Source: Rhizobiaceae bacterium CPCC 101076
GTDB taxonomy: Bacteria; Pseudomonadota; Alphaproteobacteria; Rhizobiales; Methylopilaceae
Assembly: GCA_003347645.1 (NCBI GenBank)
Contig: QDFX01000023.1
Coordinates: 1 to 39,793 of the forward strand
Length of the DNA stretch: 39,793 nt
Direction: 5' to 3'
The notes beneath the pieces were generated by a model. The model worked only from the letters and a program-made list of their open reading frames with translations, was not told the DNA's origin and searched no databases. Shown here piece after piece: positions 32,870-39,657 of this stretch. Numbering within the stretch: the first letter of the stretch is position 1; every line of letters starts with the position of its first letter. The position numbers were made by a program, and so were the translations under genes.

Positions 32870-33331
32870 ATGCCGAAATCCGCTCCCGCCCACGCCACGC
32901 TCGGCCTCGACGACCTGATCTGCTTCGCCGTCTACTCGACAGGGCACGCCTTCAACCGCGTCTACAAGCCGCTGCTCGAAAAGCTCGGCCTCACCTATCC
33001 GCAATATCTGGTCATGGTCGCGCTATGGACCGAGGACGACCAGACGGTGGGCAGCCTCGGCGACAAGCTCTTCCTCGAATCCAGCACGCTGACCCCGCTG
33101 CTGAAGCGCCTCGAAGGCATGGGCCACATCACCCGCAGCCGCGATCCAGCCGACGAACGGCAGGTCCGCGTCCGCCTGACCAAGAGCGGTCTGTCGCTGC
33201 AGCAGGACTCCGACCACTTGGCCGGATGCATCCTCAGCGCGACCGGGCTGTCGCTGGAAGACGTGCTGCACCTCCGCGCCACGGTCGCCAAGCTGCGCGG
33301 CAACCTGCATAAAGCGGCATTGGTGGAGTAA
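32870..33331 (+). CDS. ohrR: OhrR, MarR-family organic peroxide sensor
   Basis: This 153-residue winged-helix repressor senses organic hydroperoxide by cysteine oxidation. The reactive Cys18 lies in DLICFAVYSTGHAFNRVYKP and a second Cys120 in HLAGCILSATG, so it is probably of the two-Cys (Xanthomonas) type that forms an intersubunit disulfide. The wing and recognition helix are LESSTLTPLLKRLE and RDPADERQVRVRLT. The ATG at 32870 gives the family N-terminus. It is 6 bp upstream of the reductase gene, so the two are co-transcribed. Confidence 0.95.
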   Translation: MPKSAPAHATLGLDDLICFAVYSTGHAFNRVYKPLLEKLGLTYPQYLVMVALWTEDDQTVGSLGDKLFLESSTLTPLLKRLEGMGHITRSRDPADERQVRVRLTKSGLSLQQDSDHLAGCILSATGLSLEDVLHLRATVAKLRGNLHKAALVE

Positions 33332-33337
33332 AGACCG

Positions 33338-34315
33338 ATGTTCAGGGCGATCGTCGTCGAGAAGACCGAAACCGGCAGCGCGGCGCGGCTGGCCGAACTC
33401 GACGAGACGGCCCTGCCCGAGGGCGACGTCACCGTCCGGGTCAGCCATTCCACGCTGAACTACAAGGACGCGCTCGCCATCACCGGCCGCGGCCCGGTCG
33501 TCCGTTCCTTCCCGATGATCCCCGGCATCGACTTCGCCGGAACGGTAGAGACCTCGTCCAGTCCCCGCTTCAAGCCGGGCGATGCGGTGCTTCTGAACGG
33601 CTTCGGTCTCGGAGAAGCGCGCTTCGGCGGCCTGTCCGAACTCGCCCGCGTCGAGGCCGACTGGCTGATCCCGCTGCCCGAGGCACTTCGCCCGGCGCGC
33701 GCGATGGCGCTCGGCACCGCCGGCTATACCGCCATGCTCTGCGTCATGGCGCTGGAAGCCCACGGCGTCACGCCGGACAAGGGCGAGATCGTCGTCACCG
33801 GAGCGAATGGCGGCGTCGGCGGCGTCGCGATCCAGATCCTCCATCACCTCGGCTACCGCGTCACCGCCTCGACCGGCCGGCCGCAGGAAACCGATTACCT
33901 GAAATCGCTCGGCGCCGACGAGATCATCGAGCGCGCCGAGTTCTCCTCGCCCGGCAAGCCGCTCCAGAAAGCCCGCTGGGCCGGCGCTATCGACAGCGTC
34001 GGCAGCCATACTTTGGCGAATGTCTGCGCCGCGATGAAGGACGACGGCGTCGTCACCGCCTGCGGCCTCGCGGGCGGCATGGATTTCCCCGCCACCGTCG
34101 CGCCCTTCATCCTGCGCGGCGTCACCCTCGTCGGCATCAATTCGGTCTACCGCCCGCTGAAGGATCGCAAGACCGCCTGGCACCGCCTTGCGAACGAGAT
34201 CGATCTCGAAAAGCTCGACCTGATGACCCGCACCATCCCGCTCGCGGACACCATCCAGGCCTCGCACGACCTTCTCGACGGCAAGGTCAGGGGCCGCGTC
34301 GTCGTCGAGATCTGA
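33338..34315 (+). CDS. AcuI/YhdH-type NADPH-dependent MDR oxidoreductase
   Basis: This 325-residue zinc-free MDR-superfamily reductase shares the layout of acrylyl-CoA reductase AcuI/YhdH: STLNYKDALAITGRGPVVRS, PMIPGIDFAGTVE, the NADP loop VVTGANGGVGGVAIQIL and GGMDFPATVAPFILRGVTLV. These enzymes reduce activated C=C bonds such as acrylyl-CoA or quinones. Transcribed with ohrR, so it may clear reactive aldehydes or enones formed during peroxide stress (inference), a pairing I do not recall as standard. Substrate not certain. Confidence 0.9.
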   Translation: MFRAIVVEKTETGSAARLAELDETALPEGDVTVRVSHSTLNYKDALAITGRGPVVRSFPMIPGIDFAGTVETSSSPRFKPGDAVLLNGFGLGEARFGGLSELARVEADWLIPLPEALRPARAMALGTAGYTAMLCVMALEAHGVTPDKGEIVVTGANGGVGGVAIQILHHLGYRVTASTGRPQETDYLKSLGADEIIERAEFSSPGKPLQKARWAGAIDSVGSHTLANVCAAMKDDGVVTACGLAGGMDFPATVAPFILRGVTLVGINSVYRPLKDRKTAWHRLANEIDLEKLDLMTRTIPLADTIQASHDLLDGKVRGRVVVEI

Positions 34316-34320
34316 AGGCG

Positions 34321-34336
34321 CAATGTTCCCGCAATG
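34321..34336 (+). promoter_or_regulatory. CAATG direct repeat upstream of the response regulator
   Basis: CAATG at 34321-34325 and again at 34332-34336, start-to-start 11 bp, the spacing used by OmpR/PhoB-family dimers. A TAGGAT (-10-like, 34338-34343) follows directly. The ten bases CGCAATGTTC recur upstream of the methyltransferase gene at 36415. Confidence 0.5.
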
Positions 34337-34360
34337 CTAGGATAGAAGCCTCAGGGTTTC

Positions 34361-35053
34361 ATGGGGATGGGCCGGACATTGCGTGTTCTGTTGCTGGAAG
34401 ACGAGCCAGAAATGGCATCGGCGCTGCGCAGCGCGCTCCGCGCCTACGACACCGTCGTCGACCATGTCTCGACCCTCGCCGAGGCTGAGGAAGCCGCCGA
34501 CCTCAACGCCTATGGCGCCATCCTGCTCGACCGTCAGGTGCCGGACGGCGACGGCCTGTCCCTGATCCCGAAGCTTCGCGCCCGCGGTCTCGGTACGCCG
34601 ATCATTGTGCTCACCGCACGCGGCGATCTCGACGACCGTATCGACGGCCTCGACACCGGCGCCGACGATTATCTCGCCAAGCCCTTCGCCATGGACGAGC
34701 TTCTCGCCCGCCTCCGCGCCGTGATGCGCCGCCCGTCCGGTATGCAGGCCGAGATCATGAGTTTCGGCCGACTCTCCTTCGATCTCGGCAGCCGCGAGGT
34801 CAGGATAGATGGCCAGCGCATGGTCCTGCCGCGCCGCGAACTCCTCGTCCTCGAAACCCTGCTGCGCCGCATCGGCCGTACCGTGCCGCGCTCCTCGCTC
34901 GAAGAAGCGGTCTACGGCTTCGGCGACGAGATCCAGTCCAACACGCTCGACGCCCATGTCTCGCGCCTTCGCCGCAAGCTCACCGAGGCCAAGGTCGGAC
35001 TCGAAATCCACCCCGTCCGAGGCATCGGTTATCTGCTGAAGCAGGCGCAATGA
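34361..35053 (+). CDS. OmpR-family response regulator
   Basis: This 230-residue protein has a receiver domain (phospho-acceptor Asp57 in AILLDRQVPDG, acidic pocket Glu13-Asp14, Lys107 in LAKPFA) and an OmpR/PhoB winged-helix domain (about 130-228) with RRELLVLETLLRR and HVSRLRRKL. It activates or represses DNA in response to the partner kinase, whose gene overlaps it by 4 bp. The start is at 34361 with another Met two codons on. The 11-bp repeats upstream suggest autoregulation. Confidence 0.95.
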   Translation: MGMGRTLRVLLLEDEPEMASALRSALRAYDTVVDHVSTLAEAEEAADLNAYGAILLDRQVPDGDGLSLIPKLRARGLGTPIIVLTARGDLDDRIDGLDTGADDYLAKPFAMDELLARLRAVMRRPSGMQAEIMSFGRLSFDLGSREVRIDGQRMVLPRRELLVLETLLRRIGRTVPRSSLEEAVYGFGDEIQSNTLDAHVSRLRRKLTEAKVGLEIHPVRGIGYLLKQAQ

Positions 35054-36408
35054 GCAATTGCGCGCCCTCGCTCAAATGGCACCTGATATGCCGGCTGACG
35101 GCGCTCCAGGCGATATTCCTGACGGCGCTCGCCGTCCTCATCGTCGTCCTGCTGTGGTTCACCGGCCATCTCACCAAGCTTGAGCCGGAGGACGAGACGA
35201 TCGACGCTATCGCCTCCTCCGTCGTCCGCGACGGCGATGGCGCCCTCGCCGTGCGGGATACGGAGACTCTCGAGGATCGCCGCGGGGAGATTTCGGATTT
35301 CTGGTACGTCATCCGCGACCGCGACGGCCAGACACTCAGCCAGGGTCCGGTGCCGGCACAATATGCGAGGATCGGCGGCGCGCTCGATGGCGTCGGCCAG
35401 GCCAAGCTTGGCGGCAATCTCCGCGGCGGCATCTCCGCCACGGCGCGGGTCAAATGGGCCGAGACGCCCGCCGGCGAGGTGCAGATCCTCACCGGGTCCG
35501 GGGGCAGCATTCCGTTCCGCCGGGTCATATCGGCGGCCTCGACCGTGTTCGTCAGCACCGTGCTTCCGCTGATCGCGCTAACGGCCCTCGCCACGATCAT
35601 CGCGACGCCGCTCGTCGTCCGGAAAACCTTCGCCAGCGTCGGCGCCGCGGCCGCCCGCGCCGAGCAGATCGACATCGACCGACGCGGCACGCGGCTTCCG
35701 CTCGAGCAGGTGCCGCGCGAGATCGTCCCGCTCGTCACCGCCGTCAACGACGCGCTCGGTCGGCTCGACCAAGGTTATGAGCAGCAGAAGCGCTTCTTCG
35801 CCAATGCCGCGCACGAACTGCGCACACCGATCGCGATCCTGCAGACCCGGCTCGACGCTCTCCCGCCGGGTCCGGAGAAGTCGCGGCTCCTGGAAGACCT
35901 CGCGCGGCTGTCGACCCTTGCCGACCAGTTCCTCGATCTCCAGCGGCTGAACCATCGATTGTCGCTCATGCCCGTCGACCTCGTCGCGATCGGCCGGCAG
36001 GTGACGTCGGATCTCGCTCCGCTCGCCATCGCCGCCGGCTACGAACCCGCCTTCGAAACCGAGGAGGAGAGGATCGAGGTCATCGGCGACCGCTCCGCGC
36101 TCGAACGGGCGGTGACCAATCTCGTCCAGAACGCCATCCAGCATGGCGGGCGCCGCGGCAACATCACAGTGCATGTCTGCCGCGCGACGGGCATCACTGT
36201 CACCGACCAGGGCGAGGGCATTCCGTCGGAGGATCGCGAACGGATATTCGAGCCGTTCCACCGGCTGCAGACGCGCAGCCAGGGCTTCGGCCTCGGGCTC
36301 AACCTCGTCCAGGAGATAGTCCGCCTGCACAGCGGCGAGGTCAGCGTGCTCGACGGACCGACCGGCGGGGCGGCGTTCCGTATCGTGCTGCCGCAGGCGG
36401 CCGCCTGA
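35050..36408 (+). CDS. Membrane sensor histidine kinase
   Basis: This 452-residue kinase has two membrane spans (about 15-38 and 166-189) enclosing a periplasmic sensor region of about 125 residues, then a HAMP-like linker, the dimerisation helix with His255 in FANAAHELRTPIAIL and a HATPase domain with N-box NLVQNAIQHGG and G-boxes (DQGEGIPSE, GFGLGLNLVQE). The periplasmic domain has no family I can name. It pairs with the response regulator just upstream, resembling QseC/TctE-type sensors in layout. The signal is unknown. Confidence 0.95.
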   Translation: MSNCAPSLKWHLICRLTALQAIFLTALAVLIVVLLWFTGHLTKLEPEDETIDAIASSVVRDGDGALAVRDTETLEDRRGEISDFWYVIRDRDGQTLSQGPVPAQYARIGGALDGVGQAKLGGNLRGGISATARVKWAETPAGEVQILTGSGGSIPFRRVISAASTVFVSTVLPLIALTALATIIATPLVVRKTFASVGAAAARAEQIDIDRRGTRLPLEQVPREIVPLVTAVNDALGRLDQGYEQQKRFFANAAHELRTPIAILQTRLDALPPGPEKSRLLEDLARLSTLADQFLDLQRLNHRLSLMPVDLVAIGRQVTSDLAPLAIAAGYEPAFETEEERIEVIGDRSALERAVTNLVQNAIQHGGRRGNITVHVCRATGITVTDQGEGIPSEDRERIFEPFHRLQTRSQGFGLGLNLVQEIVRLHSGEVSVLDGPTGGAAFRIVLPQAAA

Positions 36409-36415
36409 AATCCCG

Positions 36416-36431
36416 CAATGTTCTGACAATC
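36416..36431 (+). promoter_or_regulatory. CAATG/CAATC direct repeat upstream of the methyltransferase gene
   Basis: CAATG (36416-36420) and CAATC (36427-36431), again 11 bp apart, in the 83-bp gap before the PmtA-like gene. Shares CGCAATGTTC with the repeat at 34319. Confidence 0.45.
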
Positions 36432-36491
36432 CGGCCGGCCTACCACCGCATCCGAGCCGCGAACGATCCGCGGTTTTGTGCGGAGTTTTCC

Positions 36492-37082
36492 ATGTCGTCC
36501 CGGAGCGTCCTGCTGTTCGCCAGATCATGGGCGGCCAACCCCTTCATGGTCGGGGCGATCGCGCCGTCTGGACCGGCTCTCGCCGATCTCATCACCAGCG
36601 AGATCGACCCGTCGCGCGGCCCCGTCCTCGAACTTGGCCCCGGCACCGGCGTCTTCACCGAGGCGCTGCTCGAAAAAGGAGTCCGCCAGCAGGATCTGAC
36701 GCTTGTCGAATACGGCTCGGATTTCGCCCGCATGCTCGAACTGCGCTTTCCCGAAGCGCGCGTGCTCTGGATGGATGCGGCACGGCTCGGCTCCTACAAT
36801 CTGTTCGACCCGGGGCTGCTTGGCTCGGTCATAAGCGGCCTGCCGCTCCTCAGCATGAGTCCACGCAAGGTCGCTGCCATCCTGATGGGCGCCTTCGCCA
36901 ATCTCCGGCCCGGCGGCGCCTTCTACCAGTTCACCTACGGCGTCCGCTGCCCGATCCCGCGCCCGCTGCTCGACCGGCTCGGCTTGAAATCCGCCCTCCT
37001 CGGTCGCGCCCTCCTCAACGTCCCGCCGGCCAGCGTCTACCGCATCACGAGGCGCGGCCCGCTCCGCCTGATGGCCATCTGA
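36492..37082 (+). CDS. PmtA-like phospholipid N-methyltransferase family protein
   Basis: This 196-residue SAM methyltransferase has motif I PVLELGPGTGVFTEALLEKG, the segment DLTLVEYGSDFARMLELRFP, then VISGLPLLSM and GAFYQFTYGVRCPIP. The pattern (LGPGTGVxTxALLxxG, ISGLPLL, xQFTYG) is that of the rhizobial/Rhodobacter PmtA group, which methylates phosphatidylethanolamine towards phosphatidylcholine; related proteins act as rRNA-dimethyltransferase-like enzymes. Its stop overlaps the DedA start by one base and a two-component system lies upstream, so a regulated change of membrane lipids is likely (inference). Confidence 0.82.
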   Translation: MSSRSVLLFARSWAANPFMVGAIAPSGPALADLITSEIDPSRGPVLELGPGTGVFTEALLEKGVRQQDLTLVEYGSDFARMLELRFPEARVLWMDAARLGSYNLFDPGLLGSVISGLPLLSMSPRKVAAILMGAFANLRPGGAFYQFTYGVRCPIPRPLLDRLGLKSALLGRALLNVPPASVYRITRRGPLRLMAI

Positions 37083-37726
37083 TGGACGCCCTCGCCGGCA
37101 TGCCGGATCTCGTCGCCCTGCTCGCGGGCTTCGGCGCGTTCGGCTTCGTCCTCTGCGCGCTCGTCGAGAGGATCGTCCCGGTCCTGCCGTTCTATCTGAT
37201 GCTCGTCGTCCTCGGCATGACCAGCATCGCAAGCGGCCACGACCTCGCGATCGCCGCCATCGCCTGCACCATGGGCTCGACCCTCGGTTCGCTCGGCTGG
37301 TATCTGATCGGTCGCTGGCTCGGCGCCGAGCGAGGCGAGGCGCTGGTTGCTCGCTTTGGCCGATATGTCTTCTTCGACCTGCACCAGTACCGCCGCCTGA
37401 CCGCGTCCTATATGCGCGACCGGTTCTGGATCACCGTGGTCGGGCAGACGATCCCGGCCGTGCGCATCTATCTGGCGTTCCCGGCCGGCGTGCTCGGCCT
37501 GCCGCCGGTTGGCTTCGCCGCCGCGACCTTCCTCGGCGCCCTCGCCTGGAACACGCCGCTCCTCGCTCTTGGTTACGTGCTGCGCGGAAGCGCCATCGAC
37601 CCGGTCACCGCCGCGATCGGAACGATCGCCGGCCTGCTCGCCCTGGAGTTCGGCCTTGTCGCCTTCCTCCGCATCGGCCGCCTGTTTCGCCGCAACCGCG
37701 TCGCGCCGGCCGAACGGCGGACCTGA
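37082..37726 (+). CDS. DedA-family membrane protein
   Basis: This 214-residue DedA/SNARE-associated (VTT) protein has about five hydrophobic segments, including a reentrant-type stretch VERIVPVLPFYLMLVVLGMTS and the second motif VGQTIPAVRIYLAFPAG with the conserved Pro/Arg and glycines. DedA proteins are undecaprenyl-phosphate or phospholipid flippases/scramblases, needed for envelope homeostasis. It starts inside the stop of the PmtA-like gene (TGATG), so the two proteins are made together. It ends 4 bp before the convergent hxlR stop. Confidence 0.9.
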   Translation: MDALAGMPDLVALLAGFGAFGFVLCALVERIVPVLPFYLMLVVLGMTSIASGHDLAIAAIACTMGSTLGSLGWYLIGRWLGAERGEALVARFGRYVFFDLHQYRRLTASYMRDRFWITVVGQTIPAVRIYLAFPAGVLGLPPVGFAAATFLGALAWNTPLLALGYVLRGSAIDPVTAAIGTIAGLLALEFGLVAFLRIGRLFRRNRVAPAERRT

Positions 37727-37730
37727 GCCG

Positions 37731-38153
37731 TCACCACATTGGCTTGTTCGCCTGCGCCTCGGCATATCGCTGCCGGGCGTCGGCAATCTCACCCTTGTGT
37801 TCGGTCATCCATTTGTAGAGCGTGGCCAGCGGCACGATCAAAGTCCGCCCGAGCTCGGTGAGCTCATAGTCGACGCGCGGCGGAATGGTCGGATAGACGG
37901 TGCGGCTCACGAGCCCGTCCTCTTCCAGCCCCTTGAGCGTCAGAGTCAGCATGCGCTGCGAGATGCCCTCGACCTTGCGATGCAATTCCTTGTAGCGCAG
38001 CGGCCCGCTCGCCAGAGATCCGACGATCAGCACCGTCCATTTGTCGCCGATCCGCGCCAGCATGTCGGCGAAGCCACGGCACTCCTCGTGGCTGACCTCG
38101 CCCTCGGCGATCACCGCCGGTTCCGTGCGAACAATTTTGTGCGCGGCGTCCAA
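37731..38153 (-). CDS. HxlR-family redox/quinone-type regulator
   Basis: This is a 140-residue winged-helix protein: ECRGFADMLARIGDKWTVLI, GPLRYKELHRKVEGISQRML, TLTLKGLEEDGLVSRTVYP, PPRVDYELTELG. A TTG start at 38153 is chosen because GGAGG (38161-38165) lies exactly 7 bp before it; no Met exists in that region and a longer frame would pass through the operator. One Cys (about residue 25, SHEECRGF) precedes the first helix, the place of the sensing Cys in quinone-responsive HxlR proteins such as YodB. Divergent azoR is the likely target. Confidence 0.9.
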   Translation of the reverse strand: MDAAHKIVRTEPAVIAEGEVSHEECRGFADMLARIGDKWTVLIVGSLASGPLRYKELHRKVEGISQRMLTLTLKGLEEDGLVSRTVYPTIPPRVDYELTELGRTLIVPLATLYKWMTEHKGEIADARQRYAEAQANKPMW

Positions 38154-38160
38154 AAAAGTG

Positions 38161-38165
38161 CCTCC
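38161..38165 (-). promoter_or_regulatory. Ribosome-binding site that decides the TTG start of hxlR
   Basis: GGAGG on the minus strand followed by seven bases and TTG at 38153. This is the only in-frame site upstream of the HTH with proper spacing. Confidence 0.6.
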
Positions 38166-38210
38166 TTGCGAGCTTTGCGGCAGGCTGCATCTTAGCCTGA
38201 CGAACAAATT

Positions 38211-38222
38211 GTGCCTAGGCAC
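38211..38222. promoter_or_regulatory. Perfect 12-bp palindrome, candidate HxlR operator
   Basis: GTGCCTAGGCAC lies in the 125-bp gap between hxlR and azoR, about 57 bp from each start. A second CCTAG half-site is at 38233-38237, beside a TATACC (-10-like) sequence. Likely bound by the HxlR protein (inference). Confidence 0.55.
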
Positions 38223-38278
38223 CTTTTTTATACCTAGTCGCCAGGCCGGTTTGTCGATCGCGAGACAGGATCGAACAA

Positions 38279-38890
38279 ATGACGCTTCTTCACATCGATT
38301 CGAGCATCACCGGCTCGGAATCCGTCAGCCGCAAGCTCACCACCGACATCGTCGCCCATCTCACGGCGCAGCGGCCGGATCTGCGCGTCGTCTACCGCGA
38401 CCTCGCCGCCCAGCCTGTCCCGCACCAGACGGAGGCGCTCCTCATCGCCAAGTCCGGCGCCGGCACGCCGGGCACCGACCTCCAGGCCGCGATCACCGCG
38501 ACCGACACCGCGCTCGACGACTTCCTGGCCGCCGAGATCGTCGTTATCGGCGCGCCGATGTACAATTTCAGCGTTCCGAGCCAGCTCAAGGCATGGATCG
38601 ATGCGCTCGCCGTGCCGGGCCGCACCTTCGCTTACGGCGCGAACGGCGTCGAAGGTCTCTGCGGCGACAAGAAGTTGATCGTCGCCTCCAGCCGCGGCGG
38701 CATCTATTCGCCGCCCTCGCCCATCGCCGTGCTGGATCACCAGGAGACCTTCCTGCGCGGCTTCTTCGGCTTCATCGGCGTCACCGACATCAGCTTCGTC
38801 CGCGCCGAAGGCGTCCGCATGGGGCCGGAGCAGAAAGAGCAGGCTTTGGCCGCCGCCCGCGCCGAAACACAGGCGCTACGAGCGGCCTGA
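38279..38890 (+). CDS. azoR: FMN-dependent NADH-azoreductase
   Basis: This 203-residue flavodoxin-like quinone/azo reductase has LLHIDSSITGSESVSRKL (phosphate loop for FMN), VVIGAPMYNFSVPSQLKAWID (FMN ring site and helix), GLCGDKKLIVASSRGG and FLRGFFGFIGVTDISFV. It reduces quinones and azo dyes with NADH and two electrons, avoiding semiquinone. It is divergent from the HxlR-type regulator, as B. subtilis azoR1 is under YodB. Two GC hairpins follow the stop. Confidence 0.95.
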   Translation: MTLLHIDSSITGSESVSRKLTTDIVAHLTAQRPDLRVVYRDLAAQPVPHQTEALLIAKSGAGTPGTDLQAAITATDTALDDFLAAEIVVIGAPMYNFSVPSQLKAWIDALAVPGRTFAYGANGVEGLCGDKKLIVASSRGGIYSPPSPIAVLDHQETFLRGFFGFIGVTDISFVRAEGVRMGPEQKEQALAAARAETQALRAA

Positions 38891-38918
38891 TCGGGCCGCC
38901 TTATTGGGGAAACACCGA

Positions 38919-38941
38919 GTGGGCCGCGCCTTGCGGCCCAC
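38919..38941 (+). terminator. Hairpin after azoR
   Basis: GTGGGCCG (38919-38926) and CGGCCCAC (38934-38941) form an 8-bp stem with a 7-base loop, between azoR and tRNA-Gly. A shorter one (GCGGCC/GGCCGC) overlaps the azoR stop at about 38882-38899. No T-run. Confidence 0.5.
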
Positions 38942-38968
38942 CGAGCCGCCCGCTAGTCTCCCCGGCGC

Positions 38969-39043
38969 GCGGGCGTAGTTCAGAGGTAGAACGTCAGCTT
39001 CCCAAGCTGAATGTCGTGGGTTCGATTCCCATCGCCCGCTCCA
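38969..39043 (+). tRNA. tRNA-Gly (anticodon CCC)
   Basis: Acceptor stem GCGGGCG pairs with CGCCCGC, discriminator T and encoded CCA (39041-39043). D-arm TAGTTCAGAGGTAGAAC; anticodon stem TCAGC/GCTGA with loop TTCCCAA, so CCC; T-arm GTGGG/CCCAT region with TTCGATT. All stems pair. Confidence 0.97.
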
Positions 39044-39199
39044 GCACTTAGCACCTTTTGAGGCGGTCTGTTTTGCTGCTGGTTTTGCAACTTGCGTTCT
39101 CCTTTCGACCTTATCGAGCTTCAGAATCAGCTCTCGCGTTGCCGCCGTGCGGTCGACGTAACGACGGATGACCTTGGCGACGTGCGCCTCCTCGGAGGA
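39044..39199 (-). pseudogene. Possible integrase C-terminal remnant beside tRNA-Gly
   Basis: Minus-strand frame from about 39199 to 39044 reads EEAHVAKVIRRYVDRTAATR, then ELILKLDKVERR and a Lys/Ala tail, and has no stop before it enters the tRNA. The IRRYVDR-ATR-LI-KL pattern resembles C-terminal ends of some rhizobial tyrosine recombinases as I remember them, but no catalytic residues remain. Its contact with the 3' end of a tRNA gene, a usual attachment site, supports the idea. Confidence is low. Confidence 0.3.
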
Positions 39200-39314
39200 G
39201 CAGGATGAGGATCGCGATGCCGGCGGCCGTGGCCAGGATTTGAAGCGGCCAGACCGCGCGTTGTGCAGTTCAGACACGCGCCAGTAGACCGCGGCGAGAA
39301 GGGCTGAGGCCAAT

Positions 39315-39503
39315 ATGGCGGCGCTCGAGGGCAATGTGCTGAAGGATATCACGGTGATGCCGGGCGAATGGATCGGCGGCACGATGGCCTTCGAGCCGCC
39401 TCGCAAGGAGGACGCCGATGGCAAAGCCAGAAGCTATTCGATAGGCCTGAAGATCGGTGAGGACACGCACGTGATCGAGATCACGCAGGCGCCTGGAGAG
39501 TAA
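39315..39503 (+). CDS. Small hypothetical protein
   Basis: This 62-residue soluble protein, with the segments VLKDITVMPGEWIGGTM, FEPPRKEDADGKARSY and IGLKIGEDTHVIEI, reads like a small beta-rich domain rather than noise. ATG at 39315 with a modest GAGAAGGG site about 14 bp upstream. I recognise no family. It is convergent with the small membrane protein at 39526. Confidence 0.6.
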   Translation: MAALEGNVLKDITVMPGEWIGGTMAFEPPRKEDADGKARSYSIGLKIGEDTHVIEITQAPGE

Positions 39504-39525
39504 GGCGAGACGACACGCAACGATT

Positions 39526-39657
39526 TCATTCCTTCACGTCGGAGCTCGTAACGGCTGTGTCACCCTCTAAGCGATCGTCGTAGACGTATGACACGAGGTA
39601 AGCGCCGATCAGAGCGGCTATGCCGATTGCGACTCCCACGATTGTGATGCGGTTCAT
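39526..39657 (-). CDS. Small single-span membrane protein
   Basis: The 43-residue protein has one hydrophobic helix (ITIVGVAIGIAALIGAYLV, residues about 4-24) and an acidic C-terminal tail (DDRLEGDTAVTSSDVKE). The ATG at 39657 follows GAAGGTGG with fair spacing; longer in-frame starts to 39783 would add an unconvincing basic leader. Function unknown. Confidence 0.55.
   Translation of the reverse strand: MNRITIVGVAIGIAALIGAYLVSYVYDDRLEGDTAVTSSDVKE

Noticed and set aside
38876-39424. 182-codon minus-strand frame through tRNA-Gly
   Set aside because: Contains the usual tRNA pseudo-peptide (WESNPRHSAWEADVLPLNY); only the 39044-39199 part is kept as a possible remnant.
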